From: Apostichopus japonicus
Taxonomy: Eukaryota; Echinodermata; Holothuroidea; Aspidochirotida; Stichopodidae
Assembly (NCBI RefSeq): GCF_037975245.1
Contig: NC_092567.1
Span: 4,844,214-4,908,213, forward strand
DNA: 64,000 nt
Direction: 5' to 3'
Within the stretch, counting starts at the first letter, position 1, and every line of letters starts with the position of its first letter. The notes beneath the pieces were generated by a model, which saw only the letters and a program-made list of their open reading frames with translations, was not told where the DNA came from and did not search any database. This document shows positions 51,035 through 63,013 of the stretch, one piece after another. Made by a program: the position numbers and the translations under genes.

Positions 51035-54000
51035 TGAGAATGATTTCAAATAGCTTTGTGATTATCAATTCATTTCTCAATAATATTATCAACATTTCAC
51101 TTTTTGTGCTTACTTTCCCCTTCTCTACATAGCATTTACTTCCCTTTATAAAAAGCTGCCATTAGAACACACTGATCTGTCGGAGCATAAATATAAGACT
51201 TGTGGTTTCTTTTATAAAACAAAAGCATTGTTGTAATCAGCATTTTATATGATATGCTTCTATATGGATTTTATTTGCATGCTTCTTCTTGTTAAAGTTC
51301 ATATAATACATTACTACAATACTGCTCTCTTTATAGTGCTAGAAGCATGTGGGAGTCCACACTATCTAGAAACCTGAACTGACCAAATTTAATTTTAAGA
51401 AGCATGGAATGCAAGTGTATACGTCCATATGGTGAACTAACCATGATTTGAGATATTTAAGAAAACCATGGTTTCATTTTGAAATGTATCATTGATATTG
51501 TATGGATATTGTACTTTACACTAAACTAATGCTATAGCATAACCGTGGTTTCGTTTTCAAATGTTTCACCGTTGTTATTATTTTACCCTTTTAGCATGGT
51601 TCTTCAGTGGTACTTTGTATGATGCTAACACAAAACCAAAACCATGGTTTTAAATTAAACTTTTGTTTTCAGCCATGGCTTTGTCATTGTTGGACCCTTG
51701 TCTGAAATGTTTGTCCAAACCAGTGTCATATTTTGTCGTGGAATGTTGGTTTGTATTTGGCTAGTACAATATATCATAACCATGGTTTTGCTTGCAAATA
51801 TTGTTCTGTACTGGTTTAGATCATGTCAATTGGCTACAGTAAGCTCAGTTTGGATATTATTTTGTACTCTCAGCCAAGTCCTGTACCATTCTAACATGAC
51901 AATGCATTGATGATTTGTATTGTTACTTGTATAGTTTTAATAGTTTATTATGGTTCATTTATCTAACATGCTCATGTTATACTGTAATAGCACTGATATA
52001 ACTGAGCGTGGCTCTTGCTAGAATAGCTTTGAAGTAGTTTCTTCAACTGTTTGGTTAACTACGAATTTGGTGATAGAACTATGGAAACGTAACACGGTGG
52101 ACATGTTATAGCACTGATATAACTGAGTGTGGTTATTGCTAGAGTAGCTTTGAAGCAAATTCTTCAACTTTTTTCGTTAACTATAAATTGGGTGAAGGAA
52201 CTATGGAAACTTAACAATGTAATATTTCAGATATGGTTTCTCAAACGTGGTATGGATGTTGAAGATTGAGTCTTCACAATGCAAGAACTTTCATGGTGTA
52301 GTGTTGTGTGCCACTAATACTGCTCCACACTGATTACAATGAAACAAGCTGTATAATTAAAAACTCTTACATTTTACAATGTATCAAATATTCTAGGTGT
52401 ACTGTGTGCCTGAGATATACATACATTCAATGCTAGTACACAATGTTACTAAATAGGACCTTACTTTAAGTAGTAGTTATTGCGATATATAGTAAACTTT
52501 AAAAGCTTGAAATGATGTTATCACCACATGGAAATGTTGTTACCATAGTTGCCCATGAATGTATCAGATCCTCCAGGAAGCTATTGATGTTAAACATGAT
52601 TTTGTATTACCTGGAATATGAGGTTTTGTTGGTTTGAAGTAAAAAGCTCAGTGTAAGACTGACTGCTATTGCGTTAAGTGATAAATTGATTACATGATAC
52701 TGTATCAGTTTAATCAGCCGCATGTTTTAGCGTGATCTAGGAGTCCAGGGGTTGACCGGCAGGATATGCAAGTCATTTAGCGGTGCGGAAATGGGCAGTT
52801 AGCGTACAGTACAACGACTTTAAACAACATAAGGTCAACATTTTGAACATTGAAATATTTATAAAATGGAAATACTGTCAAAATTCTTTCCACTCTCCTG
52901 ATGAAACTAGCTTTCAGTTATCCATAAAAGTCAATTTGATAATTTATTGTTGGTGTAAGTTGCATCCTACACAGAGGCATATTATATCAATCGAAACTAG
53001 CAGATGTCTAGAACGGTTTGTTTGAATTTGGTCATTTTGTTTTAATTTCAGGGTATAAAGTCAAACAGAATCGAACCAAAGGTTTTCATTTAACTACTAT
53101 TGAGTGGAAGGTTTGGGCTGTCTGTTAATATGTTAATCCTAAGAATGTGTCACTTAAAACATGTTAAATAGTGCCAGGGTGACTAAATAACTATCAATAT
53201 ATATCTCTGAAGCATTAGTACCCCCTACCATGCAACAACTATTAGTGAAGAATTCATAATCATTTATCAATTGAAACAAATCAATCAGCATAAATGTTGC
53301 CTTTGTTTAATAAAAAAGCGAGTAAATGCAAGATGAGAGTGGGGATGAAATTTTGAGTGAAAGACCTGATCTTCTGATAGCTCTCTTCCTCTCCTTTTTT
53401 CTACGCACCTTTCTGTCTCTGTCCCTCTCCAGTTTATTCCCCACCCTGTTCCTGTAATCCTCTCTGTGTCCCTCCACTGTTTATCTCCTACCTCTCCTCT
53501 TCCCCTGTTGCTTTCTTCTCTCCATTCCTTGTCTACTTATAATCCCCTTTCATCTATCTCATTGTGTTCACCGTGCTCATTAACCTGTTTGTATTCTGTG
53601 CGTGTTTTTGTCCCTTCTGTTACTGTTACTTGTCATTTAGCCTCTGAAGAACGTCAGGCCAAATTACTTTTACACATTCTATTACACAGGCTTTCTAGGA
53701 TACGCAGTTTACTGATGTTTATATCTATATCATTGTGTTCCTTGAATATTCATTCTTGTATACATCAACAACTAACTAACGTCAGGGCGGCCCTTTCAAT
53801 CTCAAATAAACATTGATGATCTAAATAATCCTACAACCTCACTCTGACTATCCTGACCGTACTCCCCAGTCTTCATCTTACGGTAACTTTGTTAACATCA
53901 GAAGATACAGTAGTTGTGTTCTCCGTTTGATGCAAACTTTTTTTATTTTAGAGGGCGCTCGTACGCTTTATTTAAAGAGAAATGAGAACTGTGCGGCATT

Positions 54001-55562
54001 CAATGCTGATATCGTTAAGGTCAGTACAGAGAAATGGGCCAATTTGAATGCAACGTTTTGTTAAGTGTATTTTTTAGATTGGATGCTAGTCTGTAAAGTT
54101 GTACTATTTCGTTTAAGGAAAACTAGATTATTATTTGTATATTTAAAACAAATTTTTAGATTGGTCTTGATGAATCTGTTATTTGCTTCAGGAATACCGT
54201 ATTAAAACTGTTCGTTAATATTGTAAGGCTTAATTGAAGCAAATAAACAGTAAGTAAAAGTTTGGATGTTCTACATCTAGATCTAAATACAAACTTATCT
54301 GGGTGACTACAATTTGTAAGCTGTATGTAATTTATTAATTACTCTCATTAACCGACTTAACACAAAATGCATTAATTTTATTAATTGCAATCTCATTTTG
54401 AATAGTCTAAAGGTGTTGGTAACATTCTTGATAAGTTTAAATATGGCTGTTTTAAGATTAACAAAGAGAGAAAATTTTTCTTGTCATCACAGATGTGTAA
54501 AGTAATGTTTGCTTAAGAGTAAGTTCAGGTAAATTAAGAGTTCATCAATGATGTAATAATGTATGTAGATAGAAACCTTGTAAATGAAGAAGGACAAAAT
54601 AAAACTGAATTTGTGTGTTACATAACTTGCATGTATTTTATCGTGTTTTATTGGTCCAATCAGTTTATTTCTTATCGGCAGTTGTACGGCCATATTCACA
54701 TGGTTAGATATATTGATAATATTATAACATCAGTTAACATTACCTGGCTTGGTCGGGGAGATGAACAGTTACAATATTGCACACAAAAATGCTACTTAAA
54801 GTGTCGTTATATGTTAAATTATTATCATACGTACGTTAAACAAACATGCTGAGGTTTTAACATCGTTCCGGTAACATTAGCCATCCACACCTACCCCGTT
54901 CTTGGCTCACTCTTGAAGTGGATCGACTGTTGTTTTCCGTAATATATTCATCTTGGAAAACAATGACTTCCGCCAAAATAAAAGTCAGAATTGCTTCATT
55001 TGTATTTGACTTTGGCAAGGCAATGTTCATGGTAAGATATTGAACCACATGTTAACTCAGTGCAACCTAAATAATGTAACTTATCTGCGCCAAACTCAGC
55101 ACCCCCCCCCCCCCTCTCCCCTCTCCCTCCAGTCCAGTCTGGCCATGAAATATATGATGATGCAAATCTTACGCACCAACAATTGATCACAGCATCATAT
55201 GTGCTAGTGTGTCCAGATTTCCAGCCACCCCCTCTTTAATAATTGTTCTGTTTAATTGTTTATTGGTTTTAGTTATCAAAACGTTGACTAATAAAACACG
55301 TGAAACAAGGAACAATCATTACTCCATCATTGAACTTTGTATCAATCTGATAATATCGCTTGCCAAGGATGAATTTCCACAATATTTCAGCTGTACCATA
55401 AACTGCGCTGTTAACGACAAAGATATATCTCTTTTACTGCTGACCACAAAATCACACCATGAAGGATGAAATAAGCCATTCACTAAGTCAAAGAAGAAAC
55501 TATCCAGATCATAAACAAAATGTTGCGGATTTGAATGACATCAAGCTATATTTTGAACTTAC
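51035..55562. other. non-coding tract
   Basis: 4.5 kb without a supported gene. Repeated AACCATGGTT-type palindromes lie between 51,436 and 51,786, and a diverged ~120-bp direct repeat at 51,985-52,215. A plus-strand open stretch with splice-like borders (53,953-54,020) is too weak to call. Confidence 0.5.
51985..52215. repeat. two-copy ~120-bp direct repeat
   Basis: Both copies contain TAGCACTGATATAACTGAG, TAGCTTTGAAG and GAACTATGGAAAC. Confidence 0.88.
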
Positions 55563-55622
55563 ATAGCTTTGGCCAGAATCATATTCGGTGACAGCGGAAT
55601 ATCCACCAGATTTTCGATATTT
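55563..55622 (-). CDS. candidate 60-bp exon, unknown gene
   Basis: Acceptor TGACCTTCGACAG, twenty codons in phase 0 (KYRKSGGYSAVTEYDSGQSY), then a GTAAGT donor. The sequence slightly recalls the SBF segment just before the PALLVVP motif (a Ser-rich stretch ending RSY), and strand and position would fit an upstream SBF exon. The expected next exon was not found, so this is a guess. Confidence 0.35.
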
Positions 55623-55709
55623 CTGTCGAAGGTCATATGAGGTCAGCGGAAATTGGTAAAAAATGCATTTTATACACAAGACCACTTCTGAAAAAACCTT
55701 TAATGCATC

Positions 55710-56335
55710 CATAGGCGTATGAGCTTAATTTGATTTGAGGGGGGGGGGGGCTGTAACGACTTGCCCGAAAAATATAACCAAAAAATATAACAATTTTTTT
55801 TCAGAAGCGCTCAACATCATAATGTGCATATCATATGCATTCATCGGTTATCACATCACATGCAAATAACCGATAACTGCCTATATGATATGCACATTAA
55901 GATGTTGAACGCGCGCGTAGCGCGCGAAAAACTTTGGTAATATTTTCCGTGTTTTTACCCTTCCATAATGGTTATAATTATTGGGGAAGTCGTTACAATA
56001 ATAACGATAATAATATCAGTTTAACCATTAAAAAACACATTGCAAATTATTCTTCTTTCAGTAGGTGCCCGACAAATTCTCAGCATATTGGCCGAATTTT
56101 CACAAAAAATTGGAAAACACATTGCAGATTTTTCTTCTTTCAGTAGGTGCCCGAAAAATTCTCAGCATATTGCCCGAATTTTCACTAAGAAAAATTGAAA
56201 AACACATTGCAAATTATTCTGCTTTCAGATAGGTGCCCGAAAAATTCTCAGCATATTGCCCGAATTTTCACCAAGAATTTTGGTTGGGGGAGCTGCCCCT
56301 CAGCCCCCCCCCCCCACCCGCCTCCTACGCCTATG
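55710..56335. mobile_element. 626-bp non-autonomous hAT-like element
   Basis: Left end CATAGGCGTATGAGC, right end reversed CATAGGCGTAGGAGGC. Flanks AATGCATC (55,702-55,709) and AATGCATT (56,336-56,343) match 7 of 8, fitting a hAT target duplication. The interior has G/C caps, an inverted repeat (about 55,805-55,910) and three ~58-bp units of CAGTAGGTGCCCGA with TTCTCAGCATATTG (56,045-56,280). Confidence 0.88.
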
Positions 56336-56343
56336 AATGCATT

Positions 56344-58374
56344 AAAATAAAGTTGATCTTTGTTTGTGAAAAGCCAGCTAAAATCCAAAATATGTTAAAA
56401 ACAAAATGTAGGGGTGACCAGAAGAGGGAAGATCTGTCGAGCAAAATGCTATTTATCAGTGGTTAAATGTCTCTCAAAGTTGGCCCTGATCTCAAATATG
56501 CTACTTATTAATTCAATCGTTGTTTGGCATCGTATACGGCCCTGGGGTAGGACGAACTTGTTTCAAAATCTTTACTTTTTCTTCAAAGATAGCTGACTAA
56601 ACTACATGTCGCTAGATTCACCTTCATTTCAAATATTTTCATTTCGTTCTTGTCGTCATTAACCTCCAAATGAAGATAACAAATATACATTGTTGGTGCT
56701 AACACCAACACTGCAGTAGAATATAGAAAGCAGACGAAGAAAGGAAACGGATCACAAAATCTTTGATTTGAAGTGTTTATTGATTTTTAGACTTGCTGCT
56801 TTAGTATATTACACGACATTCAAACATATTTGATATTTATTGTCAATGTGTCATTAGTTTAAGTCTTAAATTAACGTAGTTTTGATGTGCTATGAAAGTT
56901 AAGATACAGCACGGCATCTTGATCATTTAATATTGTTGTAATTGTTTTGTTACTTGACGTATCAACAAATGTTATTATTTTGACATATTTCCAAGTCGTG
57001 TGTTACCTAGCTCCATGTGGGTAACACAGCAACTCGACAATTTATCCATTTTTGTCAAGATATAATGTTATCGTATTAGTTGACATCGCGACAAATATTA
57101 CGTGTTTGAAGTATTGTCACACTATACAAAACAACACGACAATTTGACATTCTTTTTTTTCAAGATTTTACATGTTGGCCTGACTTATCAACTCGACAAG
57201 TCATATATGTTTGACGTTCTTTCAAGATTATTACAAAGCAACAACTCGACAACTTCCTGAAAGTCTGAAACTCGACAAACATATATACAGTATTTAATCT
57301 GATGTCGTGCTGTACTGACACAGTAGGTCTACATGTCGGTTGTACCTTTCAAACTACAATACAATTCATAACACACACACAGTAATACAAAATGATCAAA
57401 TCAAATGTATCTCTGATGGTCATTGTAGTCGCAAATTACGTAAGAATTTGGTACAACTATAAGATACCAACTGCAACAACTAGATATGGGTTTATTTATT
57501 TTTTGAAAAAACGAAGACAAGTTGTAATGCATGGCTGTTACAATGTAAGGTGTTTTGCAAAGAAAACAACAAAACATAGTGGTAGGTCCGTGTTAATACT
57601 CCCTAGTAAGATGACGGAACGATTAGCAAATATTGACTTTTCCAAGTCAATCACGTGAAACAGATAATCGAATACGAGCTGAATGGCTGACCAACTATAT
57701 TCTTTTATATTACATATGTTCATTAAACAAACAAATCTCTCATTAACTTTGTTCATTAAACAAACTTATCTCTCATGACCTATGTTCATTAAACAAACAT
57801 ATCTCTAATTACCTTTGTTTAATGACATGAATGGTAAAAACGATATTAGAAGCAAAAAAAAGGAAAAGACAAAAAAAAGAAGGAAAAACAATATAAAAAT
57901 CGAAATTTAAGGAAACATTTATAAACAATGTGTTATATCGGGTATAATATATACAAAGAAAACAAATATTCATGAAGGCGATTTAGAGTTAATTTAAAAT
58001 GTTCTTTTTTTAGCAATTTGCAAGTGGAAGATTACCCCAGAAATGATTACAACAATATGTGCACAATAAGGTGATAAAATGATAGGACCTGTTCGTTTGC
58101 TTGCAAAAGTCTTAAAGCTTGGACAAATAAAGCCAAACATAAGAAACCTCAATGACAATGGAATTAACAAAATAACGATATTTTCATGATATTCTTACAA
58201 TATTCAAAATATTCTGAAATAGTTTGCCATTTTAAAACCTATGATCAAATGTTTCCATTGAATTGCTGACCTACTATTGGTCTCAGCCATGAGTAAACTA
58301 CAAGACCTATCATATATAGAAATACGATCATTGATTTCAAGCTTCAGTACGCAAAATGGTAAGATTGTCATTAC
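56344..58374. other. non-coding tract
   Basis: No supported gene. At 57,030-57,280 the motif ACTCGACAA recurs about every 25-60 bp. A three-copy ~42-bp repeat (TGTTCATTAAACAAAC) lies at 57,716-57,825. Confidence 0.5.
57716..57825. repeat. ~42-bp tandem repeat, three copies
   Basis: Units of TGTTCATTAAACAAACATAT with CTCTCATTA. Confidence 0.9.
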
Positions 58375-58433
58375 CTTGTTGGAAGGATTATCGAATGACG
58401 TCACAGACACGTCACTGTGTTGCCTTTTATCGG
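58375..58433 (-). CDS. candidate 59-bp exon, unknown gene
   Basis: Acceptor TTTCATTTCAG, two bases then nineteen codons (DKRQHSDVSVTSFDNPSNK), donor GTAATG. It starts in phase 1 and ends in phase 0, which is phase-compatible with the candidate at 55,563. No domain is recognised. The splice signals are decent but not proof. Confidence 0.35.
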
Positions 58434-60060
58434 CTGAAATGAAACTTAAGGTAAGATACATAACTAAAGTATACATGAATCTAAACGCCTAGCTTGCGTA
58501 GTAATAAGATACAGGAGAATACAATAGAAAGCCGATCATTACCTTTAAATTAACTGATTTAGCCCAAAATCTTAGTGTTATGCAATGATCATTATATTAC
58601 GTAATATACCCGTCACCATAAGCCACTTCAAAGATTTTGTTTACAGTATGGGCTTTAAATTCCATAGATTACAGAATTAACCATGACCAATGAACAAAGG
58701 CAAAAGCAAAAAACAAAAGGACAAAGCACTCCAACATAAAACAAATATAAAAAATAAAACTAGTAGCTCTAAGTAAATGTAAATGATGCATAAATGGTAT
58801 TATTTGTAACAACAAACAGCTACAGGAAATGTTTAAGCAAAACAAGAAAAGAAAACAAATGACGTCATGTTAACTGGAAACGTCTTGGAGTTCGATACAC
58901 ACCGAATCGTCCTCGATTTTGTTTTCTTCAGGAAGACAACTTCGATATAACAGATAACACATAGATTAATAGGCAATGGCTGACCTATGATAGAGGTCAT
59001 CGTGTCTCCAAGACATAAGATTTATTTCCAATAAGATCACTTTATGAAAAAACGCGAAGAGTAAAAAACTAGATATTTTTAAATGGTTTCGAAGTTAATA
59101 CAAAAATACGTATAAGTTTCATTTTAATTGTCGAAATGACAGAAGTAAGCATAGGAGGTGAAATAATTTCACTGAGAAGTTACATTGGTAGATTATACAA
59201 CCATCTTCACATTTGGCTTATTCTCTCTAAAAGATATACAATTGATATCACATTAATCTGAAGACACATCAATCCTCACCCCTCCCTCACCCCCTCCCAC
59301 CCCAAGTTTCACAAAGTGCAGCGTGATTATTCTGATCCGTCTTGGACGCTGAAAACTTAAAAGAATGACAAATGGGTTTCCTAACTTTAAGTTAGTTAGG
59401 TGGATCCATCGATTGGGATATTTAAATTCAAAGTGTCTCTTGACAAGCTTGACTTTATTAGCTGGGAGGAGACCTTGGCTCTGATTTTTCTGCTTCCAAA
59501 TGTTGAAGAAAATTGTCTGTACTGATGCCTACCGTATTAAATTTTTCCACTTTTATTTATTTCTAGTTCCTCCCACAATTTTATTCACATAATATCAGAA
59601 ATGAACGACATAGAAGGAAAGTCACGCATTTCAAAACTGAAAAAAAGCTTGTAATAGATTTTGATTAAATAAAGATATAAGAATGAATAATTAATAATAC
59701 TAATACATAAACAAATTGTCATTTTATTTGCTTTGACCACACATTTGTTTATTTTGGGTCATCTTGTACTTTCCTGAATGTTGGGTCAACTTGGCATTTC
59801 TATTATCTGGTGGTAGCGTAAAGAGTGGTTTAACGATTGGCTATACATTCATCGTAAAAAGACATTAAAGAACTGAGACAAGAATAACACTCATTGTCTC
59901 TGATTTCACAACTGTTTAGTGTTACTATTACGTAACATCAGTATGGTATTATTATTACGTAACATCAGTTGAACTTTATTTTGAGTAAATGCAGTAAAAA
60001 TATCATAAAATACATTACAATGTGACAACCGATAGTCATTTTAGTACAGCATGTGAATAC
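58434..60060. other. non-coding tract
   Basis: AT-rich; nothing recognised. Confidence 0.55.
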
Positions 60061-60063
60061 AAT

Positions 60064-60235
60064 TACACATTCACTACATTAATTATCATTAGTTAATCCG
60101 TTTAATGTTACAAGGAATTATACATTCACTATATTAGATATCAGTATTTGATCCGTTTAATGTAACAAGGAATTACACATTCATTACATTAAGTATCAGT
60201 AGTTAATCCGTTAATGTAACAAGGAATAACATACT
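60064..60235. repeat. ~57-bp tandem repeat, three copies
   Basis: Units of ACATTCACTACATTA, TCAGTAGTTAATCCG and TTTAATGTAACAAGGAAT. Confidence 0.92.
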
Positions 60236-60659
60236 CCATATGTAATTACGCTTTAGTTAATCATTGCAAATTCATAACCTGATCATAACCTACATTCACT
60301 ATGATTTTACGCAATGACATTTAATCTATATGATCATGAACAAGATTACGTATTCTCTTTGTTATCAAACAGTAGCAAATCCGTTCAATATGTCACGTGA
60401 TTGAACAATCCCTACATGAAGAAGTCGCAGTTAATGCGTGCTATACGTCATGTGTCTATAGAAAATAATAAGTTCAGTAGAATTGGAAAAGCAAGGTTCT
60501 CTCAAGATTTTTAAAAGTTTTTATTCAAAGCTAACAGAAGAGCAACGTTGATCATTAATATCTATTCGCAAAATATGATCATTAAACAGAAAGGAAAAGA
60601 CTGTTAACTGAATACAAATAGTCTGCATTGACATCTCCAGAGACGTTACTGAGAAGAAT

Positions 60660-60832
60660 GTCAGACTATCTGCTCTCTCTCTTTCTCCACCCCCTCCCTC
60701 TCTCTCCACTCAGCTCTCTCCACTCCCCCCTCTATCTCTGTCCAGCTCTCTATCCACCCCACCCTCTCCGTCCAGTTGCCTCGCTCGGCACCCCCCACTG
60801 GAACCCCACCCCAGTTGTCTCGCTCTCTCTCG
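60660..60832. repeat. C/T-rich low-complexity tract
   Basis: Irregular CTCTCTCC/CCACCCC sequence on the plus strand. Confidence 0.85.
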
Positions 60833-60918
60833 CCACCTCTTTGTCTGTGTCTCTGGACTAGTACACGTTAGACAATCTGCTGTTCCTCGTTGTGATAACT
60901 CTAGTTCAAATGTGTAAC
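60833..60918 (-). CDS. candidate exon, possibly PH-like, unknown gene
   Basis: A strong acceptor (TTTCTGTCTTTCTAG) is followed by two bases and an open frame reading YTFELELSQRGTADCLTCTS, then PETQTKRW. The Trp after a polar helix-like run could be the C-terminal helix of a PH domain, but no other part of such a domain was seen. The donor is not resolved; the frame runs on into C/T-rich sequence. Confidence 0.3.
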
Positions 60919-61024
60919 CTAGAAAGACAGAAATGTATTACTATTAAAAAGTGTTATCACCTCCACGAACTGCTATAGTTAATGATGGGATGAAAGAAAA
61001 CAACAACTACTAACGGGAGCCATG

Positions 61025-62455
61025 CTAGACAGAATAACATGCATCACCTGCTACACACATCGCGGAGATGCCTGCTACACACAATAAGAGGCATCCTCTG
61101 CTACACATACTGACAGAGATCCCTGCTACATAGAATAACAGGTATCACCTGTGACACAGTATAACAGCTATCACCTGATACACAGACTGACGGAGATCCC
61201 TGCTACACAGAATAACAGGCATCACCTGCTACACACACTGACGGAGATCCCTGCTACACAGAACAACAGCATCACCTGCTACACATACTGACAGAGATCC
61301 CTGCTACACAGAATAACATGCATAACTTGTTGCATATACTTACTGATTTCCCTGCTACACATAATAACAGGCATCACCTACACACACTGACGGAGATCCC
61401 TGCTACACAGAACAACAGGCATCACCTGCTACACATACTGACGGAGATCCCTGCTGTACAGAATCACATGCATCACCTACACACACTGACGGAGATCCCT
61501 GCTACACAGAAGAACAGGCATCACCTGCTACACAGAGCGACGAAGATCCCTGCTATACAGAATAACAGGCATAAACTGCTTCACATACTGACAGAGATGC
61601 ATGCTAAACAGAATAAGATGCATCACCTGATACACATACTGACGGAGATCCCTGCTACATAGAATAACAGGCATTACCTGCTACACATACTGACATAGAT
61701 CCCTGCTACATGAAATAAAAGGCATCACCTGCTACACATACTGACGGAGATCCCTGCTGCAAAGAATCACAGGCATCACCTACACACACTGACGGAGATC
61801 CCTGCTACACAGAAGAACAGGCATCACCTGCTACACAGAGCGACGGAGATCCCTGCTATACAGAATAACAGGCATAACCTGCTACACATACTGACATAGA
61901 TCCCTGCTACATGGAATGACAGGCATTACCTGCTACACATACTGACATAGATCCCTGCTACACATAATAACAGGCATCACCTGCTACACATACTGACATA
62001 GATCCCTGCTACACATAATAACAGGTATCACCTACTACACATACTGACAGAGATCCCTGATACACATAATAACAGACATCAAATGCTATATACAGTGACC
62101 AAGATCCCTGCTACACAGAATCACAGGCATCAACTGCTACACATACTGACATAGATCCCTGCTAAACATAATAACAGGCATCACCTGCTACACATACTAA
62201 CAGAGATCCCTGATACACATAATAACAGGCATCACCTGCTACATACAGTTACCGAGATCCCTGCTACACAGAATAACAGGCATCAACTGCTACACATACT
62301 GACGGAGATCCATGCTATACAGAATAACAAGAATCACCTTCTTCCCACTTTTGGATATCCCTGCTACACATAATAACAGGCATCACCTGCTAAACATACT
62401 GACAGAGATCCCTGCTACACAAAATATTTGGGATCATTTGCTACACAGACTGATA
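61025..62455. repeat. ~59-bp minisatellite, about 24 units
   Basis: Units read CACCTGCTACACATACTGAC, GGAGATCCCTGCTACACAGA and ATAACAGGCAT. Most units are 57-60 bp, so a repeating peptide frame stays open across 61,318-61,662; this is a by-product of unit length and probably not coding. Longer blocks recur, for example about 61,400-61,570 and 61,720-61,870. Confidence 0.95.
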
Positions 62456-62940
62456 TGAGTCATCAGCTGTCATATTATTTAAAACCAACTAACCAATTAA
62501 GGTTTAATACAAGTTTTATCCCGGAGAGATATTTCTCTTTTTCTTTCCATATTCCTGTTCAGACCTTATCCGTGAGATAGTTGTCTTGAGTGATATGTAT
62601 GTCAGCACTGCTTATAGAAGATGTTTATAAGTTTACCAATGATGCATCCTAACGTTTCAGTCCTGTCAGATTATTCAGAACTCAGTGTAAATTACTTTGT
62701 GAGAAAATAACTCCCTCCCCTGCCTCCCCCATTCTTGCATCAAACTTCATTTAGTTACGTGTTGGTTTTAGTTGAGAAATCAAGTTGATAACGGTTGATA
62801 TATCTTACTAACCTCACGATACTGTGCATTTCTTTCTAGACCTTGTCCGGTTCTGTGCTGCATCCTGACCAATAAAAAAAGGAAAGAAATTCCCATTTAT
62901 CCATTCTAACAGGATGATTGGAGAGACAGCTTCTGATTAC

Positions 62941-63013
62941 CTTCATTTCCTTCATCAAACTCATGTCTGATCTTCTTCTTACTTACAAGAGTTCGTAAGG
63001 AGTTCTTTACCTT
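62941..63013 (-). CDS. candidate exon, unknown gene
   Basis: Minus-strand open stretch KVKNSLRTLVSKKKIRHEFD with EGNE, then a GTAATC donor after 62,941. Basic Ser/Leu/Arg content recalls the SLRTL block in the SBF linker after the GRAM domain. The acceptor is weak (pyrimidine-poor). A possible following exon start at 62,864 (TTGGTCAG) meets a stop after nine codons in the matching phase. Confidence 0.25.

Noticed and set aside
53953-54020. Plus-strand exon-like stretch (TTTTTTATTTTAG acceptor, 22 codons, GTCAGT donor)
   Set aside because: One isolated short stretch, on the strand opposite to the other candidates, without a recognised domain.
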